DNA of 64,000 nt from Pseudonocardia sp. SCN 73-27 (GCA_001725415.1 MEGH01000008.1:154608-218607); one strand, 5' to 3'. Counted from the stretch's first letter, positions 47,641-55,607 are shown. The notes: generated by a model from the letters alone, not told the origin. Numbers and translations are program-made.

Positions 47641-48511
47641 CCCAGGTTCCGGAAAGGCCGACTTCACCGACATCTACTCGCGCCCCGATCCGCGCGCCTA
47701 CTTCACGACGCTCGGCCCGCTCGACTACCAGGTGCCCCGGCACGCGGAACCCGTCGTCGAAGCGGTCCTCGACGCCCGTCCGGGTGCCACCGTGCTCGAC
47801 GTGTGCTGCTCCTACGGCATCAACGCCGCGTTGCTGCGCGGGACCGTCGGCTACGACGACCTCGTCGCCCGCCACACCGACCCCGCCCGCGCCGGCCTGC
47901 CGTCGGCGCAGGTCGTTGCCGACGACGCCGCGTTCCACGCCGCACACCGTCATCCCGCGGGCCCGCACGTCGTCGGGCTGGACGCGTCGGCACCCGCCGT
48001 CGGCTACGGCACCGCGACCGGGCTGCTCGACGCCGGGTTCGCCGAGGACCTCGAGACCACCGAGCCGTCGCCCGCGCTCACCGCGGCGCTCGCCGGCGTC
48101 GACGTGATCGTGTGCACCGGCGGCATCGGCTACGTCGGCCCGACGACGTTCCGGCGCCTCCTCGACGCCGCCGCCCGCCCCGAGCGCATGTTCGTCGTCG
48201 CGTTCGTGCTGCGCGTCTTCGACTACGGCCCGATCGTCGCCGTCCTCGACGGGTTCGGGCTGGTCACCGAACGAATCCCCGCCGCGGCGTGCCGGCAGCG
48301 CCGGTTCGCCGACGCCGACGAACGCGCCGCCGCCTGCCGCGACGTCGCCGCCCGCGGCCTCGACCCCGGCGGGCACGAGGCCGCCGGCTGGTACCACGCC
48401 GACTGCTTCCTCACCCGCCCCGCCGACGCCGCGCCGCCCTTGCCCGGAGTGCTCGTCACAGCGTCGCCGGCAGCCCGTGATCGGCGAAGTGCGACGGCCC
48501 GAACGTCGTGA
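47633..48511 (+). CDS. class I SAM-dependent methyltransferase-like protein
   Basis: A 292-residue Rossmann-fold protein. DARPGATVLDVCCSYGINAALLRG is motif I with an unusual Cys-Cys where Gly is usual; VVGLDASAPAVGYG is motif II and VDVIVCTGGIGYVG a later motif. The ATG at 47633 overlaps the acyltransferase stop and has GGGGGAGGA in front, so translation is coupled. It probably methylates the small molecule handled by the operon. The last 56 bases are antisense to the end of the sigma-factor gene, and the terminal DRRSATARTS has no family character. Confidence 0.8.
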   Translation: MVDPGSGKADFTDIYSRPDPRAYFTTLGPLDYQVPRHAEPVVEAVLDARPGATVLDVCCSYGINAALLRGTVGYDDLVARHTDPARAGLPSAQVVADDAAFHAAHRHPAGPHVVGLDASAPAVGYGTATGLLDAGFAEDLETTEPSPALTAALAGVDVIVCTGGIGYVGPTTFRRLLDAAARPERMFVVAFVLRVFDYGPIVAVLDGFGLVTERIPAAACRQRRFADADERAAACRDVAARGLDPGGHEAAGWYHADCFLTRPADAAPPLPGVLVTASPAARDRRSATARTS

Positions 48512-49391
48512 TCTCGGCGATCTTCCCGTCGACGATCCGCAGCACGTCGAGCTTGAACGGCACGTACTCGTCGGAGCCCGTGACGCGCAGGTAGCTCGCC
48601 GCTGCCGGCATCCGGTTGGCCGCCGTGGGCAGCAGCCGCCACTCGCCGTCGGTCCCCGACGTCGCCCGCTCGAACAGCGGCCACAGCTCGTCGAGGCCGT
48701 TGTACTCCAGCGGGTACGGCGGCATGGTGACGCGGATGTCGTGACGCACGAGCGCCACCATCTCGTCCGGGTCGCCCGTGGTGTGCGCACGGACGAACCG
48801 ATCCAGCAACGCCCGCTCGTCCTCGGTCGGCGACGGCGCCTGCCACGACCCGTGGTCCTCGGGGAGCCGCTCGCGCAGCGTCGCCCGCGCACGCTGCAGC
48901 GCGCTGTTGGCCGCCGGGACCGACATCCCCAGCAGGTCCGCGGTCTCGGCGGCCGACCACTCCAGCACGTCACGCAGCACCAGCACCGCCCGCTGCCGCG
49001 CCGGCAGCAGCTGGATCGCCGCGAGGAACGCCAGCCCGATCGTCTCCCGCGCGATCGCGACGACGTCGGGCCGCTCGGCGCTGGGCGCCACCGCGTCGAG
49101 CAGCTCGTCCGGGTAGGGCTGCAGCCACGTCACCTCCGCCGGGCTCTCCGACTTCGGCGTCGCCCTCTTCCTGCGGCGCAGCACGTCCAGGCACGCGTTC
49201 GTCGCGATCTTGTAGAGCCAGGCCCGCAGGTTCGTCGCCTCGTCGAACGACTCCCGCGCCTTCCAGGCCCGCAGGAACGTCTCCTGCACCAGGTCCTCGG
49301 CCTCGTCGAACGAGCCGAGCATCCGGTAGCAGTGCACGTGCAGCTCGCGGCGGTGCTCCTGCATCCGCGCGGTGAAGGCGTCGTCGCTCAT
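48456..49391 (-). CDS. ECF RNA polymerase sigma factor with SnoaL-like C-terminus (SigG type)
   Basis: A 311-residue ECF sigma factor. Region 2 is at about 10-75 (HVHCYRMLGSFDEAEDLVQETFLRAWK), region 4 at about 130-185 (LPARQRAVLVLRDVLEWSAAETADLLG), and a SnoaL/NTF2-like domain at about 195-311 (RFVRAHTTGDPDEMVALV). Such C-terminal domains replace a separate anti-sigma factor in SigG/SigJ-type proteins. It follows the DUF899 gene by 43 bases on the same strand, so they may be co-transcribed. No anti-sigma gene is adjacent. Convergent 56-base overlap with the methyltransferase. Confidence 0.9.
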   Translation of the reverse strand: MSDDAFTARMQEHRRELHVHCYRMLGSFDEAEDLVQETFLRAWKARESFDEATNLRAWLYKIATNACLDVLRRRKRATPKSESPAEVTWLQPYPDELLDAVAPSAERPDVVAIARETIGLAFLAAIQLLPARQRAVLVLRDVLEWSAAETADLLGMSVPAANSALQRARATLRERLPEDHGSWQAPSPTEDERALLDRFVRAHTTGDPDEMVALVRHDIRVTMPPYPLEYNGLDELWPLFERATSGTDGEWRLLPTAANRMPAAASYLRVTGSDEYVPFKLDVLRIVDGKIAEITTFGPSHFADHGLPATL

Positions 49392-49434
49392 GTCCGTGTC
49401 AACGACGTGCGGGCCCGGAACTCATCGGTCGATC

Positions 49435-50169
49435 TCAGGAGGCGAAGTCCGGCTGGTTCGTCCGCGCATGGTCGGCGCGGCCCGCAGGCTTCTCCCAGTC
49501 CTCCTGGCGGCCGAGCGCGGTGAGGTCGAGGAAGTAGTACGAACCGCCCGTCGACTCCGCACCCCGCGCGTACTGCGAGTACGTGTGGAAGACGCGGTCG
49601 CCGTCGCGCAGGAAGCAGCTGAGGCCGGGCATCTCGAACGGCTGCGCGTCACCGGTCCACGTCGGGCCGTACTCCGCAGCCGGACGGTAGTTGTACTCGG
49701 CGGGCAGCACCGACTCGTCGAGCGTCACATGGAAGTCGTGGTTGAAGTCGCTGCCGTTCGACGAGTACCACCGGAACGTCCAGCCCTTCTTCGCCTTGTA
49801 GCGCTCGATCTTCGCCAGCGGCGCCCGCGACACGTACGCCAGCGAGGTGTCGCGCGTCGCCAGGTGGTCGAGCAGGCCCTGCGACATCTCGTCGGCACCC
49901 GCCGAGCAGCTGGGGCAGCCGTCCTCCCACGACGGGTCGAACATGAAGTGCCCCACCATGAGCTGGCGACGGCCCTCGAACATGTCGAGCAGCCTCACCT
50001 CGCCCTCGGGGCCGGTGAAGCGGTAGTCCTTCTCGATCTCCACCATCGGCAGCTCGCGGCGCTGCGTGTTCAGCGCGTCGCGGGCGCGGGTGAGCTCCTT
50101 CTCCTTCACGAGCAGGTCCTTGCGGGCGGTCAGCCACTCGTCGCGGCTCGCGATCCGGGGCAGTGCCAT
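49435..50169 (-). CDS. DUF899 family thioredoxin-like protein
   Basis: A 244-residue protein. [24 protein letters not shown] is the usual DUF899 start, [21 protein letters not shown] carries a CPSC site and [14 protein letters not shown] and [18 protein letters not shown] follow. The fold is thioredoxin-like but the reaction is not known. ATG at 50169 has AAAGGAGAA in front. It is divergent from the TfoX-like gene and precedes the sigma-factor gene; DUF899 and SigG-like genes often occur together, which hints at shared control. Confidence 0.9.
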   Translation of the reverse strand: MALPRIASRDEWLTARKDLLVKEKELTRARDALNTQRRELPMVEIEKDYRFTGPEGEVRLLDMFEGRRQLMVGHFMFDPSWEDGCPSCSAGADEMSQGLLDHLATRDTSLAYVSRAPLAKIERYKAKKGWTFRWYSSNGSDFNHDFHVTLDESVLPAEYNYRPAAEYGPTWTGDAQPFEMPGLSCFLRDGDRVFHTYSQYARGAESTGGSYYFLDLTALGRQEDWEKPAGRADHARTNQPDFAS

Positions 50170-50248
50170 CGTGTTCTCCTTTCGTCGCCACGAGTACCGA
50201 CGACCCGGGCGCCGCGAACTCATCGGTGTGCCGTGGTCTGCTTCGCGG

Positions 50249-50575
50249 GTGGAGACGGTGGAGCAGCTGTTCGAGACGCTCGTCGACGAGTTCGTGTCCC
50301 GCCCCGGCGTCACGCCCCCGGGCTCGACGGGCCGGTTCGGGTCGCACGCGCTGAAGGTCGACGGCTCGATCTTCGCGATGGTGGTCCGGGGCACGCTGGT
50401 GCTCAAGCTCCCGCGCGACCGCGTCGCCGGGCTCGTCGCGGCGGGCGACGGCGGCCCGTTCGACGCCAACAAGGGCACACCGATGAAGGAGTGGGTGTCC
50501 GTCCGAGCCACCGACCTCGACACCTGGCGCACCCTCGCCGACGAGGCCTACCGCTTCGTGCGCAAGACCCTGTGA
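50249..50575 (+). CDS. TfoX N-terminal/MmcQ-like small protein
   Basis: A 108-residue protein. [39 protein letters not shown] and [16 protein letters not shown] resemble TfoX N-terminal domain proteins, small alpha/beta proteins with unproven roles. The GTG at 50249 is preceded by a purine-poor region; earlier in-frame GTG codons are possible. It is divergent from DUF899. Its stop codon lies inside palindrome copy B, so that element likely ends its transcript. Confidence 0.75.
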   Translation: METVEQLFETLVDEFVSRPGVTPPGSTGRFGSHALKVDGSIFAMVVRGTLVLKLPRDRVAGLVAAGDGGPFDANKGTPMKEWVSVRATDLDTWRTLADEAYRFVRKTL

Positions 50576-50611
50576 GCGGTAATAGTCGCTATAGCGACTA
50601 TTACCGCTCAC
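50572..50611. repeat. 40-base perfect palindrome, copy B
   Basis: Left arm GTGAGCGGTAATAGTCGCT, centre AT, then the exact complement. Compared with copy A (38532-38571) there are three changes in each arm and every one is matched by the partner base. It includes the stop codon of the TfoX-like gene. Confidence 0.85.
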
Positions 50612-50666
50612 GAGGGGTGCACACGTCGCTCTTGATTTCGGTCGGGGATCGGCGCACGGTCGGGAC

Positions 50667-51488
50667 ATGGCCGCGCCCGCTGAGACGACTCCCGCCGACA
50701 CCATGGAGGCGTTCGAGTCCGGGCAGGAGGGCATCTCGCTGCCCCGGCCCCCGGTGTTCGCGACGAGCGCGGAGGAACGCCGGCACCGCAAGGAACAGGT
50801 CGCCGGGGCGTGCCGCATCTTCGGGCGCTTCGGGTTCGGCGAGGGCATCGCCGGGCACATCACCGCGCGCGACCCCGAGGACCCGGACACGTTCTGGGTC
50901 AACCCCTTCGGGATGTCGTTCCGGCACGTCCGGGCCTCGGACCTGCTGCGGGTCGACCACACGGGCCGCATCCTGCACGGCAACCGTCCGGTCAACCGCG
51001 CGGGCTTCGTCATCCACTCCGCGATCCACGAGGCCCGTCCCGACGTCGTCGCCGCCTGCCACGCGCACGCCGTGCACGGCAAGGCCTGGTCGTCGCTGGG
51101 CCGGGTGCTCGACCCGATCACCCAGGACGCCTGCGCCCTCTTCGAGAACCACGTCGTCGTGACGGACGGCGCGGGTGCGGTCGTCATCGACGAGGAAGCC
51201 GGCCGGCGGCTGGCCGAGGGCCTGGGGGACAAGCGAGCCGCGATCCACCGCAACCACGGCATCTTCACCGTCGGCGACACCGTCGCGGAGGCGGCTTGGT
51301 GGTTCGTGCAGATGGAGCGCAACGCCCAGGCCCAGCTCATGGCCGAAGCCGCAGGCACCCCGACGCTCATCGACGAGGAGAACGCCCGCTTCACCCGCGA
51401 GCAGACCGGGAGCCCGTATGCCGGCTGGTTCTCCTTCCAGCCGCTGTGGGACGAGATCGTCCGCACCGACCCCGATCTCTTCGACTGA
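50667..51488 (+). CDS. class II aldolase/adducin family protein
   Basis: A 273-residue protein. FGFGEGIAGHITARDPED holds the substrate loop, HSAIHEARPDVVAACHAHAVHG the zinc-binding His pair and HRNHGIFTVG the third His. Members include fuculose-phosphate and rhamnulose-phosphate aldolases and decarboxylases. ATG 50667; no sugar-catabolic partner is close, so the substrate is unknown. It ends ten bases before the AraC gene on the opposite strand. Confidence 0.9.
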   Translation: MAAPAETTPADTMEAFESGQEGISLPRPPVFATSAEERRHRKEQVAGACRIFGRFGFGEGIAGHITARDPEDPDTFWVNPFGMSFRHVRASDLLRVDHTGRILHGNRPVNRAGFVIHSAIHEARPDVVAACHAHAVHGKAWSSLGRVLDPITQDACALFENHVVVTDGAGAVVIDEEAGRRLAEGLGDKRAAIHRNHGIFTVGDTVAEAAWWFVQMERNAQAQLMAEAAGTPTLIDEENARFTREQTGSPYAGWFSFQPLWDEIVRTDPDLFD

Positions 51489-51497
51489 GCTCTGCGC

Positions 51498-52250
51498 TCA
51501 GTCCGCCGCGGCGGCGGAGCGGTGGGTGCCGGGGGTGTGGCCCATCGTCCGCGTGAAGGTGTCGACGAACGCGCTCGGCGTCGCCCAGCCGCACAGGTGC
51601 GCGGTCTCGGTGACGGTCGCGCCTTCAGCGAGGTGGATCATCGCGTGGAACACCCGGATCGCGGTGCGCCACTGCGGGTAGGTCATGCCGAACCCGGTGC
51701 GGAACAGCCGCGTCAACGTCCGCTCGCTGGTCCCGACCGCCCGCGCCAGCTCTCCGAGCGACCGCGGATGCGCCAGGTCCTGCTCGACGACCGCGCAGGC
51801 GTCGGCGAGCCGGGCGTCGACGGGCGTGGGCAGCACCAGCGGCTGGACGACGGCGCGCCGGAGCCGATCAGCGAGCACGGCGCGCAACCGGCCCGCCTCG
51901 GGTCCGGGCAGGTCGGGCTCGGTGCAGGCGATGAGCAGCTCGCGCAGCAGCCCGCCGACGGCCAGGACGGTCGGCGAGTCGTCGGGCAGCGGGGCGTCGT
52001 CGAGGGGGAAGCCGAGCGAGTGCAGGGAGGTCTGCCCGTAGAAGCGGTGCTCGTGCCAGATGCCGGCCGGCACCCAGACGGCGCGGTCGCTGGACGCCAC
52101 CCAGGCGCCGCGGGCGGTACTGATCGCGAGGACGCCGGTGCTGACGTAGATGAGCTGGTGGTCGTCGTGGCGGTGCCGGTCGATGACGTCGCCGGCCTCG
52201 TGTGCCTCGACCAGGGTGGGCGCGTGGGGTGAGTGGCGGATCTGCGACAT
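51498..52250 (-). CDS. AraC family regulator with cupin domain
   Basis: A 250-residue transcription factor. The N-terminal cupin (HRHDDHQLIYVSTGVL to GIWHEHRFYGQTS) would bind an effector; the C-terminal pair of helix-turn-helix units is RSLGELARAVGTSERTLTRLFR and TVTETAHLCGWATPSAFVDTF. ATG 52250. It is divergent from the MFS gene with 53 bases between starts, the classic arrangement for a local activator of an efflux gene. Confidence 0.92.
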   Translation of the reverse strand: MSQIRHSPHAPTLVEAHEAGDVIDRHRHDDHQLIYVSTGVLAISTARGAWVASSDRAVWVPAGIWHEHRFYGQTSLHSLGFPLDDAPLPDDSPTVLAVGGLLRELLIACTEPDLPGPEAGRLRAVLADRLRRAVVQPLVLPTPVDARLADACAVVEQDLAHPRSLGELARAVGTSERTLTRLFRTGFGMTYPQWRTAIRVFHAMIHLAEGATVTETAHLCGWATPSAFVDTFTRTMGHTPGTHRSAAAAD

Positions 52251-52303
52251 CGAACGGCAGATTATCGGAAGCCCGTCGCTCCGGCAGCAGCGATCGTCGC
52301 CGT

Positions 52304-53470
52304 GTGAGCATTTCCGAGACCATCGCGCCGGTCGCGGCAACGCCGTGGCGGCGCATGCGGCTGTGGGCCGCCGCCCACGCCGTCGACGACTTCTACCAGG
52401 GCCTCGTGCCCGCGGCCGTCCCGTACCTCGTGCTGCAGCGCGACGTCGGCTACCTCGGCGCGTCCGGCCTCGCCCTGGCCGCGACGTTCGGCAGCTCCCT
52501 GCCCCAGATCGCCGTCGGCCTGCTCGCCGACAAGCGGCGGATGCCGTGGATGTCGCCGCTCGGGCTGGCGCTCGCCGGGATCGGCGCGGGCGTGGCGGGG
52601 CTCGTGCCGTCGTACCCGCTGATGTTCCTGTCGTTGCTGGTCTCGGGGCTGGGCGTGGCGATGTTCCATCCGCCCGCGGGTCGCGACGCCCGCCTCGCCG
52701 CCGGGGGCAGTGCGACCGCGATGAGCTGGTTCGCGGCGGGCGGCAGCATCGGCTTCTTCGTGGCCCCCGCGCTCGCGACCCCTGCGCTCGACGCGTTCGG
52801 CGTCGGCGCCACCGCGTTGTTCATCCCGCCCGCGGTGCTGATGGCATTCGTGCTGCTGCGTCACCAGCGCCGGACGAACCGGCCGGCGACGGCGTCGGTC
52901 CGCGCGACGGGCGTCGACAGGCCGCGCCTGTTCGCGACGCTGACCGCCGTCGAGGTCGTCCGGTCGACGGTGGCGTTCGGGCTCAACACGTTCATCGCGC
53001 TCTACTGGATCCGCACCCTGGGCTCGACGCCCTGGCTGGGCGGCCTGGCGCTGACGTTGCAGCTGGGTGGAGGGGTGCTGGGGACGCTGGCGGGCGGCCG
53101 GATCGCCGACCGCATCGGCATGGTCCGCACCGTCCGGCTCGGCAACGTCCTGCTGATCCCCGCGCTCGTCGCGATGCTGTTGTGCGGCAACCGGTACGTG
53201 GCGCTGCCGTTCGCGTTGCTGGTCGGGCTGGTCACCAACATCCCGTTCGCGGTCCTGGTGAAGCTGGGGCAGGACTACCTGCCGACGCGTCCCGGCACCG
53301 CCGCCGGCGTCACGCTCGGCCTGGCGGTCAGCGCGGGGGGACTGTTCCTGCCGCTGCTGGGCCTGGTCGCGGAGGCGCACGGCCCCCGCGGCGCACTGGT
53401 CGTGCTCGCCGTCGTCCCCCTCGTGGCCGTCGTGCTGTCGGCGTTCCTCCGGGAGCCTGCCGCTCGGTAG
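52304..53470 (+). CDS. MFS transporter, fosmidomycin-resistance (Fsr) like
   Basis: A 388-residue membrane protein with about 12 helices. AAHAVDDFYQGLVPAAVPYLV is the Fsr-like first helix and FHPPAGRDARLAAGGSATAMSWFAAGGS the motif between helices 4 and 5; GGRIADRIGMVRTVRLGN is the loop after helix 8. It likely exports a small drug or metabolite and is probably regulated by the divergent AraC protein. GTG 52304 matches the protein start. Its last 196 bases run opposite the end of trpS. Confidence 0.9.
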   Translation: MSISETIAPVAATPWRRMRLWAAAHAVDDFYQGLVPAAVPYLVLQRDVGYLGASGLALAATFGSSLPQIAVGLLADKRRMPWMSPLGLALAGIGAGVAGLVPSYPLMFLSLLVSGLGVAMFHPPAGRDARLAAGGSATAMSWFAAGGSIGFFVAPALATPALDAFGVGATALFIPPAVLMAFVLLRHQRRTNRPATASVRATGVDRPRLFATLTAVEVVRSTVAFGLNTFIALYWIRTLGSTPWLGGLALTLQLGGGVLGTLAGGRIADRIGMVRTVRLGNVLLIPALVAMLLCGNRYVALPFALLVGLVTNIPFAVLVKLGQDYLPTRPGTAAGVTLGLAVSAGGLFLPLLGLVAEAHGPRGALVVLAVVPLVAVVLSAFLREPAAR

Positions 53471-54504
53471 CGCATCCCCATCGCCTCCCGGACCTCGTCG
53501 AGGGTGGCGTCGGCGATCGCGTCGGCGCGTTCGTTGCCGCGCTCCAGGATCTCGTCGACGAGGTCGGGCTCGGCGGCCAGCTCGGCGCGGCGGGCCCGGT
53601 GCGGCGCGAGGTAGGTGTTGACGGCCTCCGTCGTCACCTTCTTGAGCAGCCCGGCGCCGCCGTCGCCGATCTCGTCGGCGATCTCCTCCTGTGTGCGCCC
53701 GCTGCAGAGCGCGGCCGTCGACAACAGACCGAAGACGCCGGGACGGGTGTCCGGGTCGACGGTGATGCGCCGGTCGCTGTCGGTGCGCGCCTTGCGGATC
53801 AGCGCGGCGGTCTCGTCGGCCGACATGCCGAGGACGATCGCGTTGCCCCGCGACTTCGACATCTTCTGCCCGTCGAGGCCGGGGATGTCGGGGGCGTCGG
53901 TGAGCATCGGCTCCGGCACCCGGAAGACGGGGGCGTAGCGCTCGGCGAAGCGGCGCGCGATCACCCGGGTCAGCTCGACGTGGGGGAGCTGGTCCTTCCC
54001 GACGGGCACGAGGTCCGCCTTGCAGAACAGGATGTCGGCGGCCTGGTGCACGGGGTAGGTGAGCATCAGCCCCGACAGCGCGCGGCCCGACAGCGCGTGC
54101 TCGGCGCGGACCGTCGGGTTGCGGTGCAGCTCCGCCTCCGAGACGAGGCTCAGGAACGGCAACATCAGCTGGTTGAGCGCGGGCACGGCGGAGTGCACGA
54201 AGAACGTCGTGGCCTGCGGGTCGAGCCCGGCGGCGAGCTGGTCGAGCACCGCGCCGCGTACGTACTCGGGCAGACGCTCCGCGACCTCGCGGTCGGTGAT
54301 CACCTGGTAGTCGGCCAGGATCACGACGGTCTCGACGCCGGCGCGCTGCAGCCGGACCCGCTCCACGATCGTGCCCAGCAGGTGCCCGAGGTGCAGCGGG
54401 CCGGTCGGCCGTTCACCCGTCAGGACCCGGTGCTTCTCCGGTGCTGCGGCGATCGCGTCGCGCAGTGCGGGCATGCGCGCGACGGTGGCGGCGTAGGAAT
54501 CCAT
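53275..54504 (-). CDS. trpS: tryptophanyl-tRNA synthetase, probably an auxiliary copy, with C-terminal extension
   Basis: A 409-residue class I synthetase that charges tRNA-Trp. PLHLGHL is the HIGH motif near residue 40 and KMSKSRGNAI the KMSKS loop; LTYPVHQAADILFCKADLVPVGKDQLPH is the Trp site. Typical enzymes end near residue 340 (LDEVREAMGM); here about 65 Ser/Thr/Pro/Arg-rich residues follow, coded opposite the MFS gene. ATG 54504 has GAGGAGA in front. A Trp leader peptide and attenuator lie upstream, as for the second, indolmycin-resistant TrpRS of Streptomyces, so low charged tRNA-Trp should raise expression. Whether another trpS exists is not visible here. Confidence 0.93.
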   Translation of the reverse strand: MDSYAATVARMPALRDAIAAAPEKHRVLTGERPTGPLHLGHLLGTIVERVRLQRAGVETVVILADYQVITDREVAERLPEYVRGAVLDQLAAGLDPQATTFFVHSAVPALNQLMLPFLSLVSEAELHRNPTVRAEHALSGRALSGLMLTYPVHQAADILFCKADLVPVGKDQLPHVELTRVIARRFAERYAPVFRVPEPMLTDAPDIPGLDGQKMSKSRGNAIVLGMSADETAALIRKARTDSDRRITVDPDTRPGVFGLLSTAALCSGRTQEEIADEIGDGGAGLLKKVTTEAVNTYLAPHRARRAELAAEPDLVDEILERGNERADAIADATLDEVREAMGMRYRAAGSRRNADSTTATRGTTASTTSAPRGPCASATRPSSGRNSPPALTARPSVTPAAVPGRVGR

Positions 54505-54566
54505 GGTCGTCTCCTCGGGATCGGGGCCGCACGCGCAGCCGACCGGTCTCCTGCGAGGAGGGGGCA

Positions 54567-54586
54567 CGGGCTGCTCGAGCAGCCCG
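54567..54586 (-). terminator. attenuator terminator hairpin of trpS
   Basis: A perfect 20-base palindrome (CGGGCTGCTCGAGCAGCCCG) 12 bases after the leader stop codon and about 60 bases before trpS. In the leader RNA it is segment 3:4. Its left half can instead pair with GCAGCC of the earlier hairpin, giving the antiterminator. Confidence 0.7.
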
Positions 54587-54597
54587 CGGACATGCGC

Positions 54598-54648
54598 CTA
54601 TCCGGCTGCGACGAGCAGCCGCCACCAGGTGAGCCGAGTGGAACGCAC
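54598..54648 (-). CDS. Trp leader peptide of the trpS attenuator
   Basis: A 16-residue peptide, MRSTRLTWWRLLVAAG, with two adjacent TGG codons, from a GTG start. The GTG sits six bases after the -10 TATCCT and no ribosome site precedes it, so the RNA is leaderless. Codons right after the Trp pair form arm 1 of a hairpin; a ribosome stalled on Trp codons would mask it. This fits ribosome-mediated transcriptional attenuation. Confidence 0.75.
   Translation of the reverse strand: MRSTRLTWWRLLVAAG
54603..54621 (-). promoter_or_regulatory. 1:2 hairpin of the trpS attenuator
   Basis: CGGCTGC and GCAGCCG pair around TCGTC inside the leader coding region, directly after the Trp codons. Stalling on the Trp codons would disrupt it and free GCAGCC to pair with GGCTGC of the terminator. 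Confidence 0.65.
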
Positions 54649-54654
54649 GAGGCG

Positions 54655-54682
54655 AGGATAGCCGCGGATCACAGCGCCGCAA
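54655..54682 (-). promoter_or_regulatory. promoter of the trpS leader
   Basis: TTGCGG (-35, 54677-54682) and TATCCT (-10, 54655-54660) are separated by 16 bases on the minus strand. The predicted transcription start coincides with the leader GTG at 54648. The -35 lies inside the end of the upstream hydrolase gene. Confidence 0.65.
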
Positions 54683-55382
54683 GGACCGCCGCGGTCTCGG
54701 TGGGGTGGGTGATCATGCAGTCGTGCGGGCCCTCGACCTCGACGTAGCTCCACGCCGGGTCGGCCTTGGTGCGCGCCGCGATCTCGGTGAACAGGTCCAC
54801 GCGGGGCTTGACCGTGGCGTAGACGTACGTCGCCGGGATGCCCGCCTCGGTGGCCGGCCGGCGCATCGACGCCTTGTCGGTGAACGTCGCCAGCGGCTGC
54901 GGGCTGGCCCGGCGCCGGACCCACTCCCGGTCGCCCGGCTCGACCAGTCCCCACCGGTCGAGCGACTCCTCGTCGAGCGGGATCACGCCCGCGTCCTCGT
55001 CGGCCCGGTCGAGGAAGTAGCCCCCTGCAGGGCCGAGCAGGTCGATCACCGACCGGCCGTCCTCGGGGACGAGTGCGTCGAGGTAGACGACTCGGCGGAA
55101 CGCCTCCGGCCGCCGGTCGACCACACTGCCCACCACCACGCCCGCGTAGCTGTGCCCGACCAGCACCACCTCGCTGAGCTCCTCCGCGTCGACCAGCGCG
55201 AGGACGTCGTCGACATGGGTCTGCAGGCCGATCCCCGTCGACGTCGTGAGGTGCGCCCGCTCGCCCATCCCGGTCAGCGACGGCGTGAACACCGTGTGGT
55301 GCCTGTCGCGCAACAGCTTCGCGGTCCGCGGCCAGCACCATCCGCCGTGGAACGAGCCGGCCACCAGGATGAAGGTCGTCAC
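54669..55382 (-). CDS. alpha/beta hydrolase, esterase type
   Basis: A 237-residue hydrolase. FILVAGSFHGGWCW holds the oxyanion His-Gly-Gly, GHSYAGVV the nucleophile Ser near residue 77, and GPHDCMITHP the catalytic His. The pattern matches plant-like methylesterase/salicylate-esterase relatives common in actinobacteria. ATG 55382. It is upstream of trpS, whose promoter overlaps its 3' end, so the two are not necessarily one unit. Substrate unknown. Confidence 0.88.
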   Translation of the reverse strand: MTTFILVAGSFHGGWCWPRTAKLLRDRHHTVFTPSLTGMGERAHLTTSTGIGLQTHVDDVLALVDAEELSEVVLVGHSYAGVVVGSVVDRRPEAFRRVVYLDALVPEDGRSVIDLLGPAGGYFLDRADEDAGVIPLDEESLDRWGLVEPGDREWVRRRASPQPLATFTDKASMRRPATEAGIPATYVYATVKPRVDLFTEIAARTKADPAWSYVEVEGPHDCMITHPTETAAVLAAL

Positions 55383-55389
55383 CGGCCGA

Positions 55390-55566
55390 TCATAGGTCGG
55401 CTCCGGTCGTCAGCCCGTCGTCAGCGCAGCGTCGACGCATGCGGTTCTCGTGGCGGCGCACCGCGTAAGCGTGGGCGTCGTCGAGGAGGCCCTTCACCGC
55501 CGTCCAGATGCGGTCCGGATTCAGCACACACACCCAGTGGTAGCCGCCGTGGACGGGATGGGGCAC
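55390..55566 (-). CDS. small hypothetical protein
   Basis: A 58-residue frame from GTG 55566. It has unusual Trp/Tyr/His content (GGYHWVCVLNPDRIWTAVKGLLDDAHAYAVRRHE) that looks protein-like rather than random GC-rich sequence, and the frame stays open upstream (IIRRQDGTRRLVPHP). It ends seven bases before the hydrolase start on the same strand and could be co-transcribed with it. The ribosome site is weak. It is divergent from the AraC-type gene. No family recognised. Confidence 0.35.
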   Translation of the reverse strand: MPHPVHGGYHWVCVLNPDRIWTAVKGLLDDAHAYAVRRHENRMRRRCADDGLTTGADL

Positions 55567-55607
55567 GAGACGTCGAGTGCCGTCCTGCCGACGGATAATC
55601 TGCCGCG

